From positions 49,570-113,569 of the forward strand of contig CANSYK010000004.1 in the NCBI GenBank assembly GCA_947651225.1: a stretch of DNA of 64,000 nt, in the 5' to 3' direction. Source of the DNA: an uncultured bacterium. Lineage in GTDB: Bacteria > Bacillota > Clostridia > Lachnospirales > Lachnospiraceae. Position numbers and translations under genes: made by a program. The notes under the pieces are model-generated. The model was not told the origin of the DNA. It made no database searches and saw only the letters and a program-made list of their open reading frames with translations. Position 1 is the first letter of the stretch; each line of letters opens with the position of its first letter. Shown here piece after piece: positions 35,852 through 44,542 of the stretch.

Positions 35852-37264
35852 CTATACAATGCTCTCGCCACGTAGTGCCTTTGATATTGCATTCGCACCA
35901 AACAGCAGAATTACACTTATTACCGACTTAAACATACCTACTACCGTGGACAGTGGAATACTTCCGCTTCCAATACCCAATCGGTATACATACAAATCAA
36001 GTACACGGATAGAACTTCTATTCTCTGCATTTTCAAATACAAGATACTGATCCAGACCATTACTTAAAATACCAGCAATCGCCATCAGCAATAATACAAA
36101 GAAAGTAGGCAACAGACCTGGCACTGTAATATGCCACATTTTCTGGAATCTTCCAGCGCCATCCACTGTAGCAGCTTCATAAAGCGACTGGTCGATACCA
36201 GAGATACCAGCAATGTAAATAATTGCACTCCACCCGACACCTTTCCATGTTCCCCAGCCCCACATCTTAATCCATATATGGGAATTTCCACCCAAATAGT
36301 TTGTAGCTTTAGCATCCTCTGCAAGCAACCCCATCTGCTGTGCAAACGTATTAACAAAACCATCTGTTGCAAAAATAGAAAGTGCAACCGCATATACAAG
36401 TACCCAGCTTATAAAGTTAGGAATTGTTGTAAACGCCTGTACGAAACGGCAGAACCGCATACTTCCTACTTCACAGAGGAATACGGCGAATACCATTGGC
36501 AACCATTGTGTTAAAACATTCAGTCCACTGATTCCAAGAGTATTTTTCATAACATTCAGCAAATCTGCACGAGTTGCTACGTTCTGAAACAGATATGTAA
36601 ACCACTTAAATCCTACAAAGTTATTCATAGATAACGTTCCGCCAGACTGATAATCAAAGAATGCATATCTCCAACCATACAATGGCAGATAGCAGAACAT
36701 AAATGCAAGAATTGCAAATGGTAAAAACATCAGGAACAGCTTATATTTGGATTCCATTTCATATGGCATATCCTTATTTGCCTTTGGAAGACCTGCATTG
36801 ATATACACAGAAAGAATCAACAAAACTAAAGCAATTACGCCAAAAGAAAATACGCCAAGCGGCATTTCAGGGTTTACCTTATTTAAACGGGCAGAATCCT
36901 GTACCATAATATATGCTACATAACATAATACATAACCGATAATTTCTGCTATTGCTCCTATTATGCTGCATTTTAAACCTAACTTCTGGAATCTCAAATT
37001 ACCGGCTGACATACAGGCACCTGCTGCTGTTATAACAATACCCAATATAGCAATAATCGAGCCAATATACAAAACAATAAACGTTGATTCATCTACCCAG
37101 CCCATACGAAATGGCCTGTTACATGACTCTGTCAGTGTAGAATAAGAAATCGCAGCAGTGAACAGTGATATTTTACTACTTACCAGCCCGCAGATTTTTG
37201 CCGGGTTAGCAATTGGGAAGAAAGCCATAATAATTACATATACTGTAATTACTCTCTGTACCAA
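35852..37264 (-). CDS. Sugar ABC transporter permease (LplB type) with extra N-terminal membrane region; start uncertain
   Basis: The C-terminal ~290 residues form a standard LplB-like permease with an EAA loop (QSLYEAATVDGAGRFQKMW near 375) and the ending ANAISKALRGESIV. The first ~175 residues are an additional hydrophobic domain with about four helices (MVQRVITVYVIIMAFF, then FIVLYIGSIIAILGIVIT). The only start at the open end is TTG 37264, which lacks a ribosome binding site. The next candidate is ATG 37228, which would cut into the first helix. The start overlaps by 16 nt the end of a 72-codon secreted-protein fragment, so translation may depend on coupling from it. Confidence 0.85.
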   Translation of the reverse strand: MVQRVITVYVIIMAFFPIANPAKICGLVSSKISLFTAAISYSTLTESCNRPFRMGWVDESTFIVLYIGSIIAILGIVITAAGACMSAGNLRFQKLGLKCSIIGAIAEIIGYVLCYVAYIMVQDSARLNKVNPEMPLGVFSFGVIALVLLILSVYINAGLPKANKDMPYEMESKYKLFLMFLPFAILAFMFCYLPLYGWRYAFFDYQSGGTLSMNNFVGFKWFTYLFQNVATRADLLNVMKNTLGISGLNVLTQWLPMVFAVFLCEVGSMRFCRFVQAFTTIPNFISWVLVYAVALSIFATDGFVNTFAQQMGLLAEDAKATNYLGGNSHIWIKMWGWGTWKGVGWSAIIYIAGISGIDQSLYEAATVDGAGRFQKMWHITVPGLLPTFFVLLLMAIAGILSNGLDQYLVFENAENRSSIRVLDLYVYRLGIGSGSIPLSTVVGMFKSVISVILLFGANAISKALRGESIV

Positions 37265-37467
37265 GGGTTACGGAAAATCCATGAACCAGTCTGCTCCAAT
37301 CCAAAATATGCATGATATGTGCCATTTGGATCAAATTCTGCCTTTGCTGCCGCTTCACCCTCTTTGCTGACTGCTGCACTGGCAACGCTTGGTGCCATTG
37401 TCGCCACCATCGTAAATGCTATTGCAGCAGCGGCGAAGCCAGCTGCAATTTTTTTAAAATTTCTCAT
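37249..37467 (-). pseudogene. 5' fragment of a secreted-protein gene fused to the permease gene
   Basis: The 72-codon frame has a strong GGAGGAG site and a clear signal peptide (MRNFKKIAAGFAAAAIAFTM, cleavage after AAPSVASA-like sequence). It then has FDPNGTYHAYFGLEQTGSWI and stops at FRNPWYRE. I recall longer Lachnospiraceae secreted proteins beginning this way beside such transporters (from memory, not checked). The abrupt end within the permease start suggests a deletion that joined the two genes. It could instead be a genuine short leader protein. Confidence 0.6.
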
Positions 37468-37506
37468 TACTCTTCTCCTCCTCTTCCATTCTTTATGAAT
37501 TCCACA

Positions 37507-37534
37507 AAGTATATATGCTTTTCATAATATACCA
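37507..37534 (-). promoter_or_regulatory. Possible promoter of the sugar ABC operon
   Basis: The minus strand shows TTACTT, a 16-bp spacer and TATATT preceded by TGG, giving an extended -10 (TGGTATATT). The surrounding ~180 bp is very AT-rich. Confidence 0.45.
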
Positions 37535-37617
37535 TAAATTTTCACAAAAGTAACCATACTTTTTTTATTTTTTTACATAAAAAATTACACTTTTTTTTAT
37601 TTTTTGACATAATTTTA

Positions 37618-37640
37618 GGGTATTTTATACAAAAATACCC
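37618..37640. terminator. Hairpin downstream of the Ig-like gene
   Basis: GGGTATTTT and AAAATACCC form a 9-bp stem with a 5-nt loop. It lies about 60 nt after the stop of the Ig-like gene on the minus strand and upstream of the ABC operon. The T run is on the plus side, so its role for the minus transcript is uncertain. Confidence 0.5.
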
Positions 37641-37699
37641 CTTGTTTTTTGTCTATTCTGTTATTTATAGTTACTACTTCTCTATTTTTTTCATTTTAC

Positions 37700-38044
37700 C
37701 TAATTATCAATTTTAAACTGTACCTGTAAAGGCTGTCTTAATGGTTTACCACTAAGAGATGTTACTTTTGTCGTAATATTTAGAATATAAGACTCACTCT
37801 GTGCATATGGCTCCAATGGTTCAATTTCAATCTCATTTTCCAGAGAATTATAACGGATTGCCGTCTGAAGTGGTGACATATTTACCGTAGTCACATACAG
37901 ATTGACATTATTTACCGTTTTTGGATCCAATGGTACATTAAATTTAATTTTCCATAAAAAATTTCCTGTCTTAAATTTTAAATCCTGTCTTACTTTTGTT
38001 TCCAGACCTTCGGTCATAGACTCAAACGCCAAATAATTACTCAT
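37700..38044 (-). CDS. Single-domain Ig-like (Big_5-type) protein without signal peptide
   Basis: The 114-residue protein is almost one domain. FNVPLDPKTVNNVNLYVTT, then the strand IRYNSLENEIEIEPLEPYAQ, then SYILNITTKVTSLSGKPL follows the bacterial Ig-like type-5 pattern (SbsA-like). In other proteins this domain is repeated on exported surface proteins. Here no signal peptide, membrane helix or sorting motif is present. AAGGAGAG precedes the ATG. Its partner is unknown. Confidence 0.72.
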   Translation of the reverse strand: MSNYLAFESMTEGLETKVRQDLKFKTGNFLWKIKFNVPLDPKTVNNVNLYVTTVNMSPLQTAIRYNSLENEIEIEPLEPYAQSESYILNITTKVTSLSGKPLRQPLQVQFKIDN

Positions 38045-38279
38045 AATTTTTCTCTCCTTACGCTATGTATCATTTTTCAAATATACTATTAAATCATTTA
38101 TATCAATTGCGACCAGCAACTTTTATTAAAATTATTTTATCACATCCACCCATTTTTGTGTAGTTTTTCTTTAAATATTTACTACATTTTATCCAACCTG
38201 TGTTATACTGTAATATATGATGTAAAACTGTAACAGTTTACCTGCTGATTCATACTATAATGATAAAGGGGGATTTTTT

Positions 38280-40145
38280 ATGAAGATATGTTACCTGAAA
38301 ATAAAAAACTTCAAGTCTATCCGTGAACTGGAAATTAAAAATATCGAAAATGCATTGATTTTGGTTGGAAAGAATAATACTGGAAAAACTGCGGTAATTG
38401 ATGCCCTTCTTTTAGTTGCAAATATGCACAAACTTGAACCATATGAATGGCTGGACAAAAACCGTCCAATTGAAATTTCTGTTAAAATTGAATTGACCAA
38501 TAATGATTTGAATGACTATCACACCAAAGGCATTATCAGCAAAACCCATGACTATGAAGCATGGTTAGAAGAATTCCAGCTTGCTTTCCCTTCTTTTCAG
38601 GATAACATTCTTTCATTTACCTGTTTAATCAGCCCGCAAAATTATGTACGATACAATGACGGTTATCAAAAAAACAACCCTCACATTGTTAATATATTTC
38701 CCAAAATATACCATATTGACCAGACCAGAAATCTCGAGGCGCTGCAGAGCGATGTATTCAGCTTCTACGATAAAGAATCCTTTCAGAAACTAAAAGATAA
38801 CCGCTGTACCTTTGACACCGCCAAAACCTGCAACCGCTGTTTCCAATGTATTAGCGTGATTAATAAAAAAGCACCAGAGGAGCTGACCCTTTTTGAAACT
38901 GCGCGCCTTTTACAATACAAACTATTTCATACAAAACTGCATGAGTTTGCCAAAAAAGTAAATGCCCATTTTCAGGCAAACGGAAGTCCTTCCCAGGAAA
39001 TTCAATATATACAGGATTATGATTTAAACAGCCTACTTCACATTGATACTGTTGTTTACAATAAGATGCGAGGAGGATCTGTCGGTCCAATTAATCTTTT
39101 AAGTGAAGGAATCCGTAGTATTTATGCGCTTTCCCTGCTTGAAACATATATCGAAGAAGATGGCACCCTTCCCTGCATTATTATGATGGAAGATCCTGAA
39201 ATATATCTTCATCCACAACTTCAGAAAATGGCAAGTGAAATTTTTTTCCGTCTTTCCAAAAAAAATCAGGTAATTTTTTCCACTCACTCACCAAACCTGA
39301 TTTTTAATTTTTCTACTCGGCAAATTAAAGAAGTCATCCTGGACGAAGAATATTACACCACCGTTAAAGAAAATACAAATGTTGATGTTATTTTAGATGA
39401 CCTAGGTTATACTGCAAATGATCTGATGAATGTCAGCTTTGTCTTTATTGTAGAAGGAAAACAGGACAGTAATCGGCTTCCCCTCCTTTTGGAAAAATAT
39501 TATTCCGAAATCTACGATGAAAATGGCAATTTGCAGCGTATCACCATCATTCCCACAAACAGTTGCACAAATATTAAAACATATGCCAACTTGAAATATA
39601 TTAATAAACTATATCTAAAAGATCAGTTCCTAATGATACGGGACAGTGATGGCAAAAACCCAAAATACCTCAAAAAGCAACTCTGCAGCTACTATGAGCA
39701 GCGTGCAAAGGAAGATATTGGAAATCTTCCGCGGGTAGAACCAAAAAATGTGCTGATTTTAAAATATTACTCCTTTGAAAATTATTTCCTTGATCCAAAG
39801 GTAATGGTAAAAATTGGTGTAATTAAATCGGAAGAAGATTTTTATAATATATTATATAAAAAATTTAAAGATTATCTATTCCGAATAAGCAGCGTAAAAA
39901 AATTACAGCGAACCAAAAATATTCGTTTTAAAAGTAAACAGGATATCAAAGAACATATCGAAGATATTAAAATATATGTCCGTGGACACAATCTTTTTGA
40001 TATTTTTTATGGACGTTATCATGGCACAGACGAACAGAAAATCTTAAAAAGATATATTGATGCGGCACCAAGAGAAACTTTTCAGGACATATTTGATGCT
40101 ATTGATTCCTTTGTCTATTTTGAAAACAGGAAAAAAAATGAGTAA
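38280..40145 (+). CDS. OLD-family ATP-dependent endonuclease (AAA ATPase plus Toprim)
   Basis: The 621-residue protein has an SMC/OLD-type ATPase. Walker A is GKNNTGKTAV near residue 31, the signature region is INLLSEGIRSIYALS near 272, and the Walker B-like MMEDPEIYLHPQL and STHSPNLI follow. It continues into a Toprim domain with FIVEGKQDSNRLP (Glu, about 396) and MIRDSDGKN (DxD, about 457). OLD nucleases act on DNA and some are anti-phage. No UvrD-like GajB partner is adjacent, so it resembles stand-alone OLD proteins. A cysteine set, C176, C184, C187 and C190, lies within the ATPase part and could bind a metal. AAAGGGGG lies before the ATG. Confidence 0.9.
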   Translation: MKICYLKIKNFKSIRELEIKNIENALILVGKNNTGKTAVIDALLLVANMHKLEPYEWLDKNRPIEISVKIELTNNDLNDYHTKGIISKTHDYEAWLEEFQLAFPSFQDNILSFTCLISPQNYVRYNDGYQKNNPHIVNIFPKIYHIDQTRNLEALQSDVFSFYDKESFQKLKDNRCTFDTAKTCNRCFQCISVINKKAPEELTLFETARLLQYKLFHTKLHEFAKKVNAHFQANGSPSQEIQYIQDYDLNSLLHIDTVVYNKMRGGSVGPINLLSEGIRSIYALSLLETYIEEDGTLPCIIMMEDPEIYLHPQLQKMASEIFFRLSKKNQVIFSTHSPNLIFNFSTRQIKEVILDEEYYTTVKENTNVDVILDDLGYTANDLMNVSFVFIVEGKQDSNRLPLLLEKYYSEIYDENGNLQRITIIPTNSCTNIKTYANLKYINKLYLKDQFLMIRDSDGKNPKYLKKQLCSYYEQRAKEDIGNLPRVEPKNVLILKYYSFENYFLDPKVMVKIGVIKSEEDFYNILYKKFKDYLFRISSVKKLQRTKNIRFKSKQDIKEHIEDIKIYVRGHNLFDIFYGRYHGTDEQKILKRYIDAAPRETFQDIFDAIDSFVYFENRKKNE

Positions 40146-40233
40146 AATTTATCTAAATTATAAAAAAATTACAATAAAAGAAACTTTCAGCTTGTAAAAT
40201 ATGGCAAAAATGTGACACACAAATGTTCCGTTA

Positions 40234-40261
40234 TTGACATATTAAATGATTCCTTTATAAT
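40234..40261 (+). promoter_or_regulatory. Consensus sigma-A promoter of murA
   Basis: TTGACA (40234-40239), a 16-bp spacer and TATAAT (40256-40261). Confidence 0.88.
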
Positions 40262-40317
40262 ATTATTACTATAATGAAGAAAAGAAGATAATGAAATTGG
40301 ATTTAATGAGGTGCGAT

Positions 40318-41619
40318 ATGGAAAATCAATATATTATCAAGGGCGGCACTCCTTTATATGGAGAAGTAACCATCAGTGGTGCTAAAAATGCTGCACTTGG
40401 CATCCTGGCTGCTGCAATTATGACCGATGAGACTGTAACGATAGATAATTTACCTGATGTAAGAGATATAAATGTTTTATTAGATGCAATAGAAGGAATT
40501 GGAGCCACTGTTCACCGAATTGATTCTCATACAGTTGAAATCAACGGAAGTACCATCAATGATGTTTCTATAGATTATGATTCCATCCGGAAGATTCGCG
40601 CTTCTTATTATCTTTTAGGCGCGCTTCTTGGCAAATATTCTAAAGCCCAGGTAGCACTGCCTGGCGGCTGTGACATTGGAAGCCGTCCAATCGACCAGCA
40701 TTTAAAAGGATTTCGTGCTTTAGGTGCTACGGTTAATATTGAATATGGTATGATTAACACACATGCTGACAAACTTGTTGGCAGCCATATTTTCCTTGAC
40801 GTTGTTTCTGTAGGCGCTACAATCAATATCATGCTTGCTGCTTGTATGGCCGAAGGAAGAACCGTAATTGAAAATGTTGCAAAAGAACCGCATATCGTTG
40901 ATGTAGCTAACTTCTTAAACAGTATGGGAGCTGACATCAAAGGTGCTGGTACAGACAAAATCCGTATCCGTGGTGTAGAACGTCTTCACGCAAGTGAATA
41001 TTCTATTATTCCCGATCAGATTGAAGCAGGAACTTTTATGGCCGCTGCTGCTGCTACCAAAGGAAGCGTTTTAATAAAAAATGTTATTCCAAAACATTTA
41101 GAAGCTATTTCTGTCAAATTGGTAGAAATCGGAGCAACCGTGGAAGAATTTGATGATTCTGTCCGTGTTTCTGCCAATGGCCGTTTGCGCCATACTCAGA
41201 TAAAGACATTGCCATATCCTGGTTTTCCAACCGATATGCAGCCACAAATTGCTACTCTCTTAGCATTATCAGAGGGCACAAGTACCATAACGGAAAGTAT
41301 TTTTGAAAACCGATTTAAATACGTTGATGAATTGGCGCGTATGGGTGCTTCTATAAAAGTAGAAGGAAATGTAGCTATTATTGAAGGTGTGGAAGAATTT
41401 ACTGGTGCAACCATCAGTGCCCCAGATCTCCGCGCAGGAGCTGCCCTTGTTGTGGCTGGACTGGTAGCAGATGGATATACTACCGTAGACTCTATTCAGT
41501 ATATTGAACGCGGTTATGAATGCTTTGAGAAAAAATTAAGAGAACTTGGTGCCTCTATTGAAAAAATTCCGATAGATGACGAAAGAGCCGTTCAAAAATT
41601 TAAATTAAAAGTGGGATAA
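40318..41619 (+). CDS. murA: UDP-N-acetylglucosamine 1-carboxyvinyltransferase
   Basis: The 433-residue protein has GAKNAAL at the N-terminus (substrate-binding Lys-Asn) and the catalytic Cys in LPGGCDIGSRPID at about residue 117. PGFPTDMQPQ is near 300, and the C-terminal RGYECFEKKLRELGA follows. It transfers enolpyruvate to UDP-GlcNAc, the first committed step of peptidoglycan synthesis, and is the fosfomycin target because the Cys is present. The frame is open from 40291, but ATG 40318 has GAGGTG six bases upstream and gives the normal N-terminus. Confidence 0.96.
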   Translation: MENQYIIKGGTPLYGEVTISGAKNAALGILAAAIMTDETVTIDNLPDVRDINVLLDAIEGIGATVHRIDSHTVEINGSTINDVSIDYDSIRKIRASYYLLGALLGKYSKAQVALPGGCDIGSRPIDQHLKGFRALGATVNIEYGMINTHADKLVGSHIFLDVVSVGATINIMLAACMAEGRTVIENVAKEPHIVDVANFLNSMGADIKGAGTDKIRIRGVERLHASEYSIIPDQIEAGTFMAAAAATKGSVLIKNVIPKHLEAISVKLVEIGATVEEFDDSVRVSANGRLRHTQIKTLPYPGFPTDMQPQIATLLALSEGTSTITESIFENRFKYVDELARMGASIKVEGNVAIIEGVEEFTGATISAPDLRAGAALVVAGLVADGYTTVDSIQYIERGYECFEKKLRELGASIEKIPIDDERAVQKFKLKVG

Positions 41620-41642
41620 AATGAAATATAAACCAGTTTTCA

Positions 41643-41685
41643 ACGACCGTCATAAGAATTATGCCTCCTGTGATGGTCGTTTTTC
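41643..41685 (+). terminator. Terminator after murA
   Basis: ACGACCGTCA and TGATGGTCGT form a 10-bp stem (one G-U pair) followed by TTTTT. Confidence 0.85.
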
Positions 41686-41688
41686 AAT

Positions 41689-41717
41689 TTGCAAAAGAGA
41701 TTGAAAAAGCGTATAAT
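41689..41717 (+). promoter_or_regulatory. Sigma-A promoter of the yaaR-holB-ricT operon
   Basis: TTGCAA (41689-41694), 17 bp and TATAAT (41712-41717). A small imperfect hairpin (GGAATTG/CAATTTCC) follows in the leader at about 41726-41744. Confidence 0.8.
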
Positions 41718-41814
41718 CATATAAGGAATTGTCGGCAATTTCCTAGTTACGCTATATGCTTTATATACCGATATATTTTATGTGTAATTTCCTCATTCAG
41801 AAAAAAGGAGGTAC

Positions 41815-42264
41815 GTGATTGTGGATCTGAAAATTACCAATTTACAACAGCTTATACAGCCCGGGCAAAAGGCGCCAGCTGCGGAAGAAACAGATGGCTC
41901 TTTCCGTTTTGCCCTGTTAAGTAGCCTGGAAGAAAATGAGTTACAGTCACGACTTTCACTTATGATGGAAGATATTATACAACAGGGAAACCGCCTTGGC
42001 AAACGGATGGATGTACGTGACTTAAAACAGTACCGCAAACTAATTCAGGAATTTATGAATGAAATTGCAACCCATACCCATGAGTTCAGCCGTGAAAATT
42101 TTCTTGACCGGAAAGGACGCCATCGTGTATATGGTATCGTCAAAAAAATAAATCAAACTTTGGATGAACTGGCAGAAGAATTATTGAATGAAGAAAAGGA
42201 CCATATCTCAATTTTAAGCAAAATTGATGAAATCAAAGGTCTTATTTTAGATATATTTACTTAA
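41815..42264 (+). CDS. yaaR: YaaR family protein (DUF327)
   Basis: The 149-residue helical protein has the family region FSRENFLDRKGRHRVYGIVK and the tail LNEEKDHISILSKIDEIKGL. The gene sits directly before holB and ricT, the same order as yaaR-holB-yaaT in Bacillus, which supports the call. Its function is unknown. Two GTG codons are possible starts, at 41815 and 41821. AAGGAGGT is very close to the first, and spacing favours the second (147 residues). Confidence 0.88.
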   Translation: MIVDLKITNLQQLIQPGQKAPAAEETDGSFRFALLSSLEENELQSRLSLMMEDIIQQGNRLGKRMDVRDLKQYRKLIQEFMNEIATHTHEFSRENFLDRKGRHRVYGIVKKINQTLDELAEELLNEEKDHISILSKIDEIKGLILDIFT

Positions 42265-42278
42265 AGGAGGGGAACATT

Positions 42279-43268
42279 ATGGCAAATTTTAAAGATATTG
42301 TCGGACAGGATCAGATAAAAAAACACTTTCAGGAAAGTATAAAACAGGGAAATCTTTCCCATTCTTATATTATCAATGGAGAAACCGGCTCTGGCAGACA
42401 TCTTTTATCATCAGCATTAGCAAAAGCCCTCCTTTGTGAAAACAGAACAGAACACGGAGATTCTTGTGGCAAATGTAAATCCTGCATTCAAGTAGATTCT
42501 GGTAGTCATCCTGACGTACAATTTATCAACCATGAAAAACTTAGCATTGGTATTGATGACATTCGTAACCAGCTAATCAACGATATTACCATTAAGCCCT
42601 ACAGTGGTGCTTATAAAATATATGTTATAGCAGAAGCTAATAAAATGACAGAACAAGCGCAGAACGCACTCTTAAAAACAATCGAAGAACCACCAGAATA
42701 TGCTATTATTCTGCTTTTAACAGAAAATGCACAAAATCTGCTTTCAACGATTACGTCACGCTGTATTACATTAAATACAGAGCCACTCGCACAGGATAAA
42801 ATTGTGGAATATCTGGTAAATAATCTTCAGATGGAACCAGAACAAGCAAAAATTGCCGCAGGATTCTGTCAGGGAAATGTTGGTAAAGCAATTCATTTTG
42901 CCTCTTCTGAAGATTTTCAGGAAATGAAACACGATACACTTCATCTACTGAAAAAAATTGATGATATTGACATTTCCGATATAGTATCCATGATAAAAGA
43001 ACTTTCCATGCGAAAAGGAAAAATCAATGAATATCTGGATTTAATGCTTTTATGGTATCGTGATGTTTTAATGTTCAAAGTTACAAAAGATGCTAATATT
43101 CTTCTTTACCGTGATGAATATAAAGCAATTTCAAGTCAGGCAAGTATGCGGAATTATGAAGACATCGAAAAAATTATCAAAGCAATTGATAAAGCAAAAA
43201 TCCGTCTGAATGCCAATGTAAATTTTGATACAGCAATTGAATTACTTCTTCTGACAATTAAAGAATAA
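42279..43268 (+). CDS. holB: DNA polymerase III subunit delta'
   Basis: The 329-residue clamp-loader protein begins FKDIVGQDQIKKHFQ. It has a nucleotide loop GETGSGRHLL in which the usual Lys is Arg, as is usual for delta' subunits that do not bind ATP. A zinc-type cysteine group C..CGKCKSC is followed by ALLKTIEEPPEYA and a TSRC sensor motif. It works with DnaX and delta to load the sliding clamp. AAAGGAGGGG precedes the ATG. It is in the yaaR operon. Confidence 0.95.
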   Translation: MANFKDIVGQDQIKKHFQESIKQGNLSHSYIINGETGSGRHLLSSALAKALLCENRTEHGDSCGKCKSCIQVDSGSHPDVQFINHEKLSIGIDDIRNQLINDITIKPYSGAYKIYVIAEANKMTEQAQNALLKTIEEPPEYAIILLLTENAQNLLSTITSRCITLNTEPLAQDKIVEYLVNNLQMEPEQAKIAAGFCQGNVGKAIHFASSEDFQEMKHDTLHLLKKIDDIDISDIVSMIKELSMRKGKINEYLDLMLLWYRDVLMFKVTKDANILLYRDEYKAISSQASMRNYEDIEKIIKAIDKAKIRLNANVNFDTAIELLLLTIKE

Positions 43269-43270
43269 AC

Positions 43271-43309
43271 AGGAAAATATCAGGCATTGGTATGTCCTCA
43301 TATTTTCCT
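43271..43309 (+). other. Hairpin between holB and ricT
   Basis: AGGAAAATAT and ATATTTTCCT form a perfect 10-bp stem enclosing 19 nt. No T run follows, and it ends about 14 nt before ricT's ribosome binding site region. It may affect mRNA stability or ricT translation. Confidence 0.5.
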
Positions 43310-43331
43310 ATAGAAAGGAAATTATGATAAT

Positions 43332-44540
43332 ATGACAGTTATTATAGGAGTTCGTTTTAGAAAATCAGGAAAGGTATATTATTTTGCCCCAGATAACTTG
43401 CCCATAAAAAAAGGTGACCATGTTATAGTAGAAACGGCACGTGGAATTGAATATGGACTGGTCGTACTCGGGCCAAAAGAAGTTACAGAAGATAAAGTTG
43501 TCCAGCCATTAAAAAGCGTAATCCGCATTGCCACACCAGAGGACGATGAAATTAGTATAGAAAACGAAACAAAAGAAAAAAATGCCTACAGAATATGTCT
43601 GGAAAAAATTTCCAAACATGGATTAAATATGAAACTGATTGATTCAGAATATACCTTTGACCGAAACAAACTCCTTTTTTATTTTACAGCAGATGGACGG
43701 ATTGATTTCCGTGAACTGGTAAAAGACCTTGCGTCCATATTTCGAACCCGTATTGAACTCCGTCAAATTGGAGTTCGTGATGAAACGAAAATGCTTGGAG
43801 GAATCGCAATCTGTGGGCGACCTCTTTGTTGCCATTCCTATTTATCCGATTTTGCGCCGGTTTCTATCAAAATGGCAAAAGAACAGAATCTTTCATTAAA
43901 TCCATCAAAAATATCCGGCGTGTGTGGACGTCTGATGTGCTGCCTGAAAAATGAAGAAGAGGCATATGAATATTTAAACGAGATTCTCCCCCACATTGGC
44001 ACAAAGGTAAAAACAGTTGAAGGATATCGGGGTGAAGTACAAAGCGTCAGCGTATTAAAACAGCGTGTCAAAGTTCTTTTAATACATGATAATGACGAAA
44101 AAGAAGTAAGGGAATATCATGTCAGTGAATTGCAGTTTGAAAAGAAAGGACGATCTGCCAGTGCCCCATTCACGATTGCCCTTCCTGACGAAGAACTGGA
44201 TGAAAATGCACTGCGGGAATTAGAAGAATTAGAAAAAGAAGATTTAGAAGAAGCTGCTGAAAAATCTATTCCTTCTAAACCACACAACGAAAACCGTAAA
44301 AGACATTCTAATAAAAATTATAACTATAGAGATACCAATCGTGATTCACAGAAACAGAATGATGAGGACGAGCCTAAAAAATACCATAAAAAATATTACA
44401 ACAACCGAAGCCAAAACCAGAATAACAAGAGCTCACATTACCATTCTAATAATCACAATGCCAAAAATAGCTACCGGGGAAATAAGAACTATAACAAAAG
44501 TTATAATAGAAACAGTGAACATCACTCACAGGGATATTAG
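43332..44540 (+). CDS. ricT: RicT/YaaT PSP1-domain protein with long polar tail
   Basis: The first ~300 residues form the PSP1 domain, with the cysteine sites ICGRPLCCHSY (about 157) and GVCGRLMCCLKNEEEAYEYL (about 196). These support iron-sulfur clusters in the Bacillus RicA-RicF-RicT complex, which controls RNase Y processing, sporulation and competence. After an acidic linker (DEELDENALRELEELEKED), the last ~85 residues are rich in Asn, His, Lys, Tyr and Arg with almost no hydrophobic residues. They are predicted to be disordered and possibly RNA-binding. The gene overlaps nothing; trmN6 starts two bases after its stop. Confidence 0.92.
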   Translation: MTVIIGVRFRKSGKVYYFAPDNLPIKKGDHVIVETARGIEYGLVVLGPKEVTEDKVVQPLKSVIRIATPEDDEISIENETKEKNAYRICLEKISKHGLNMKLIDSEYTFDRNKLLFYFTADGRIDFRELVKDLASIFRTRIELRQIGVRDETKMLGGIAICGRPLCCHSYLSDFAPVSIKMAKEQNLSLNPSKISGVCGRLMCCLKNEEEAYEYLNEILPHIGTKVKTVEGYRGEVQSVSVLKQRVKVLLIHDNDEKEVREYHVSELQFEKKGRSASAPFTIALPDEELDENALRELEELEKEDLEEAAEKSIPSKPHNENRKRHSNKNYNYRDTNRDSQKQNDEDEPKKYHKKYYNNRSQNQNNKSSHYHSNNHNAKNSYRGNKNYNKSYNRNSEHHSQGY

Positions 44541-44542
44541 AA

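Noticed and set aside
38249..38262. ATTCATACTATAAT before the OLD nuclease, also seen before the glycosyltransferase at about 55577, as a sporulation sigma-E or sigma-K site
   Set aside because: CATACTATA fits the -10 pattern, but a matching -35 is weak at one site and absent at the other; it can equally be a plain TATAAT box.
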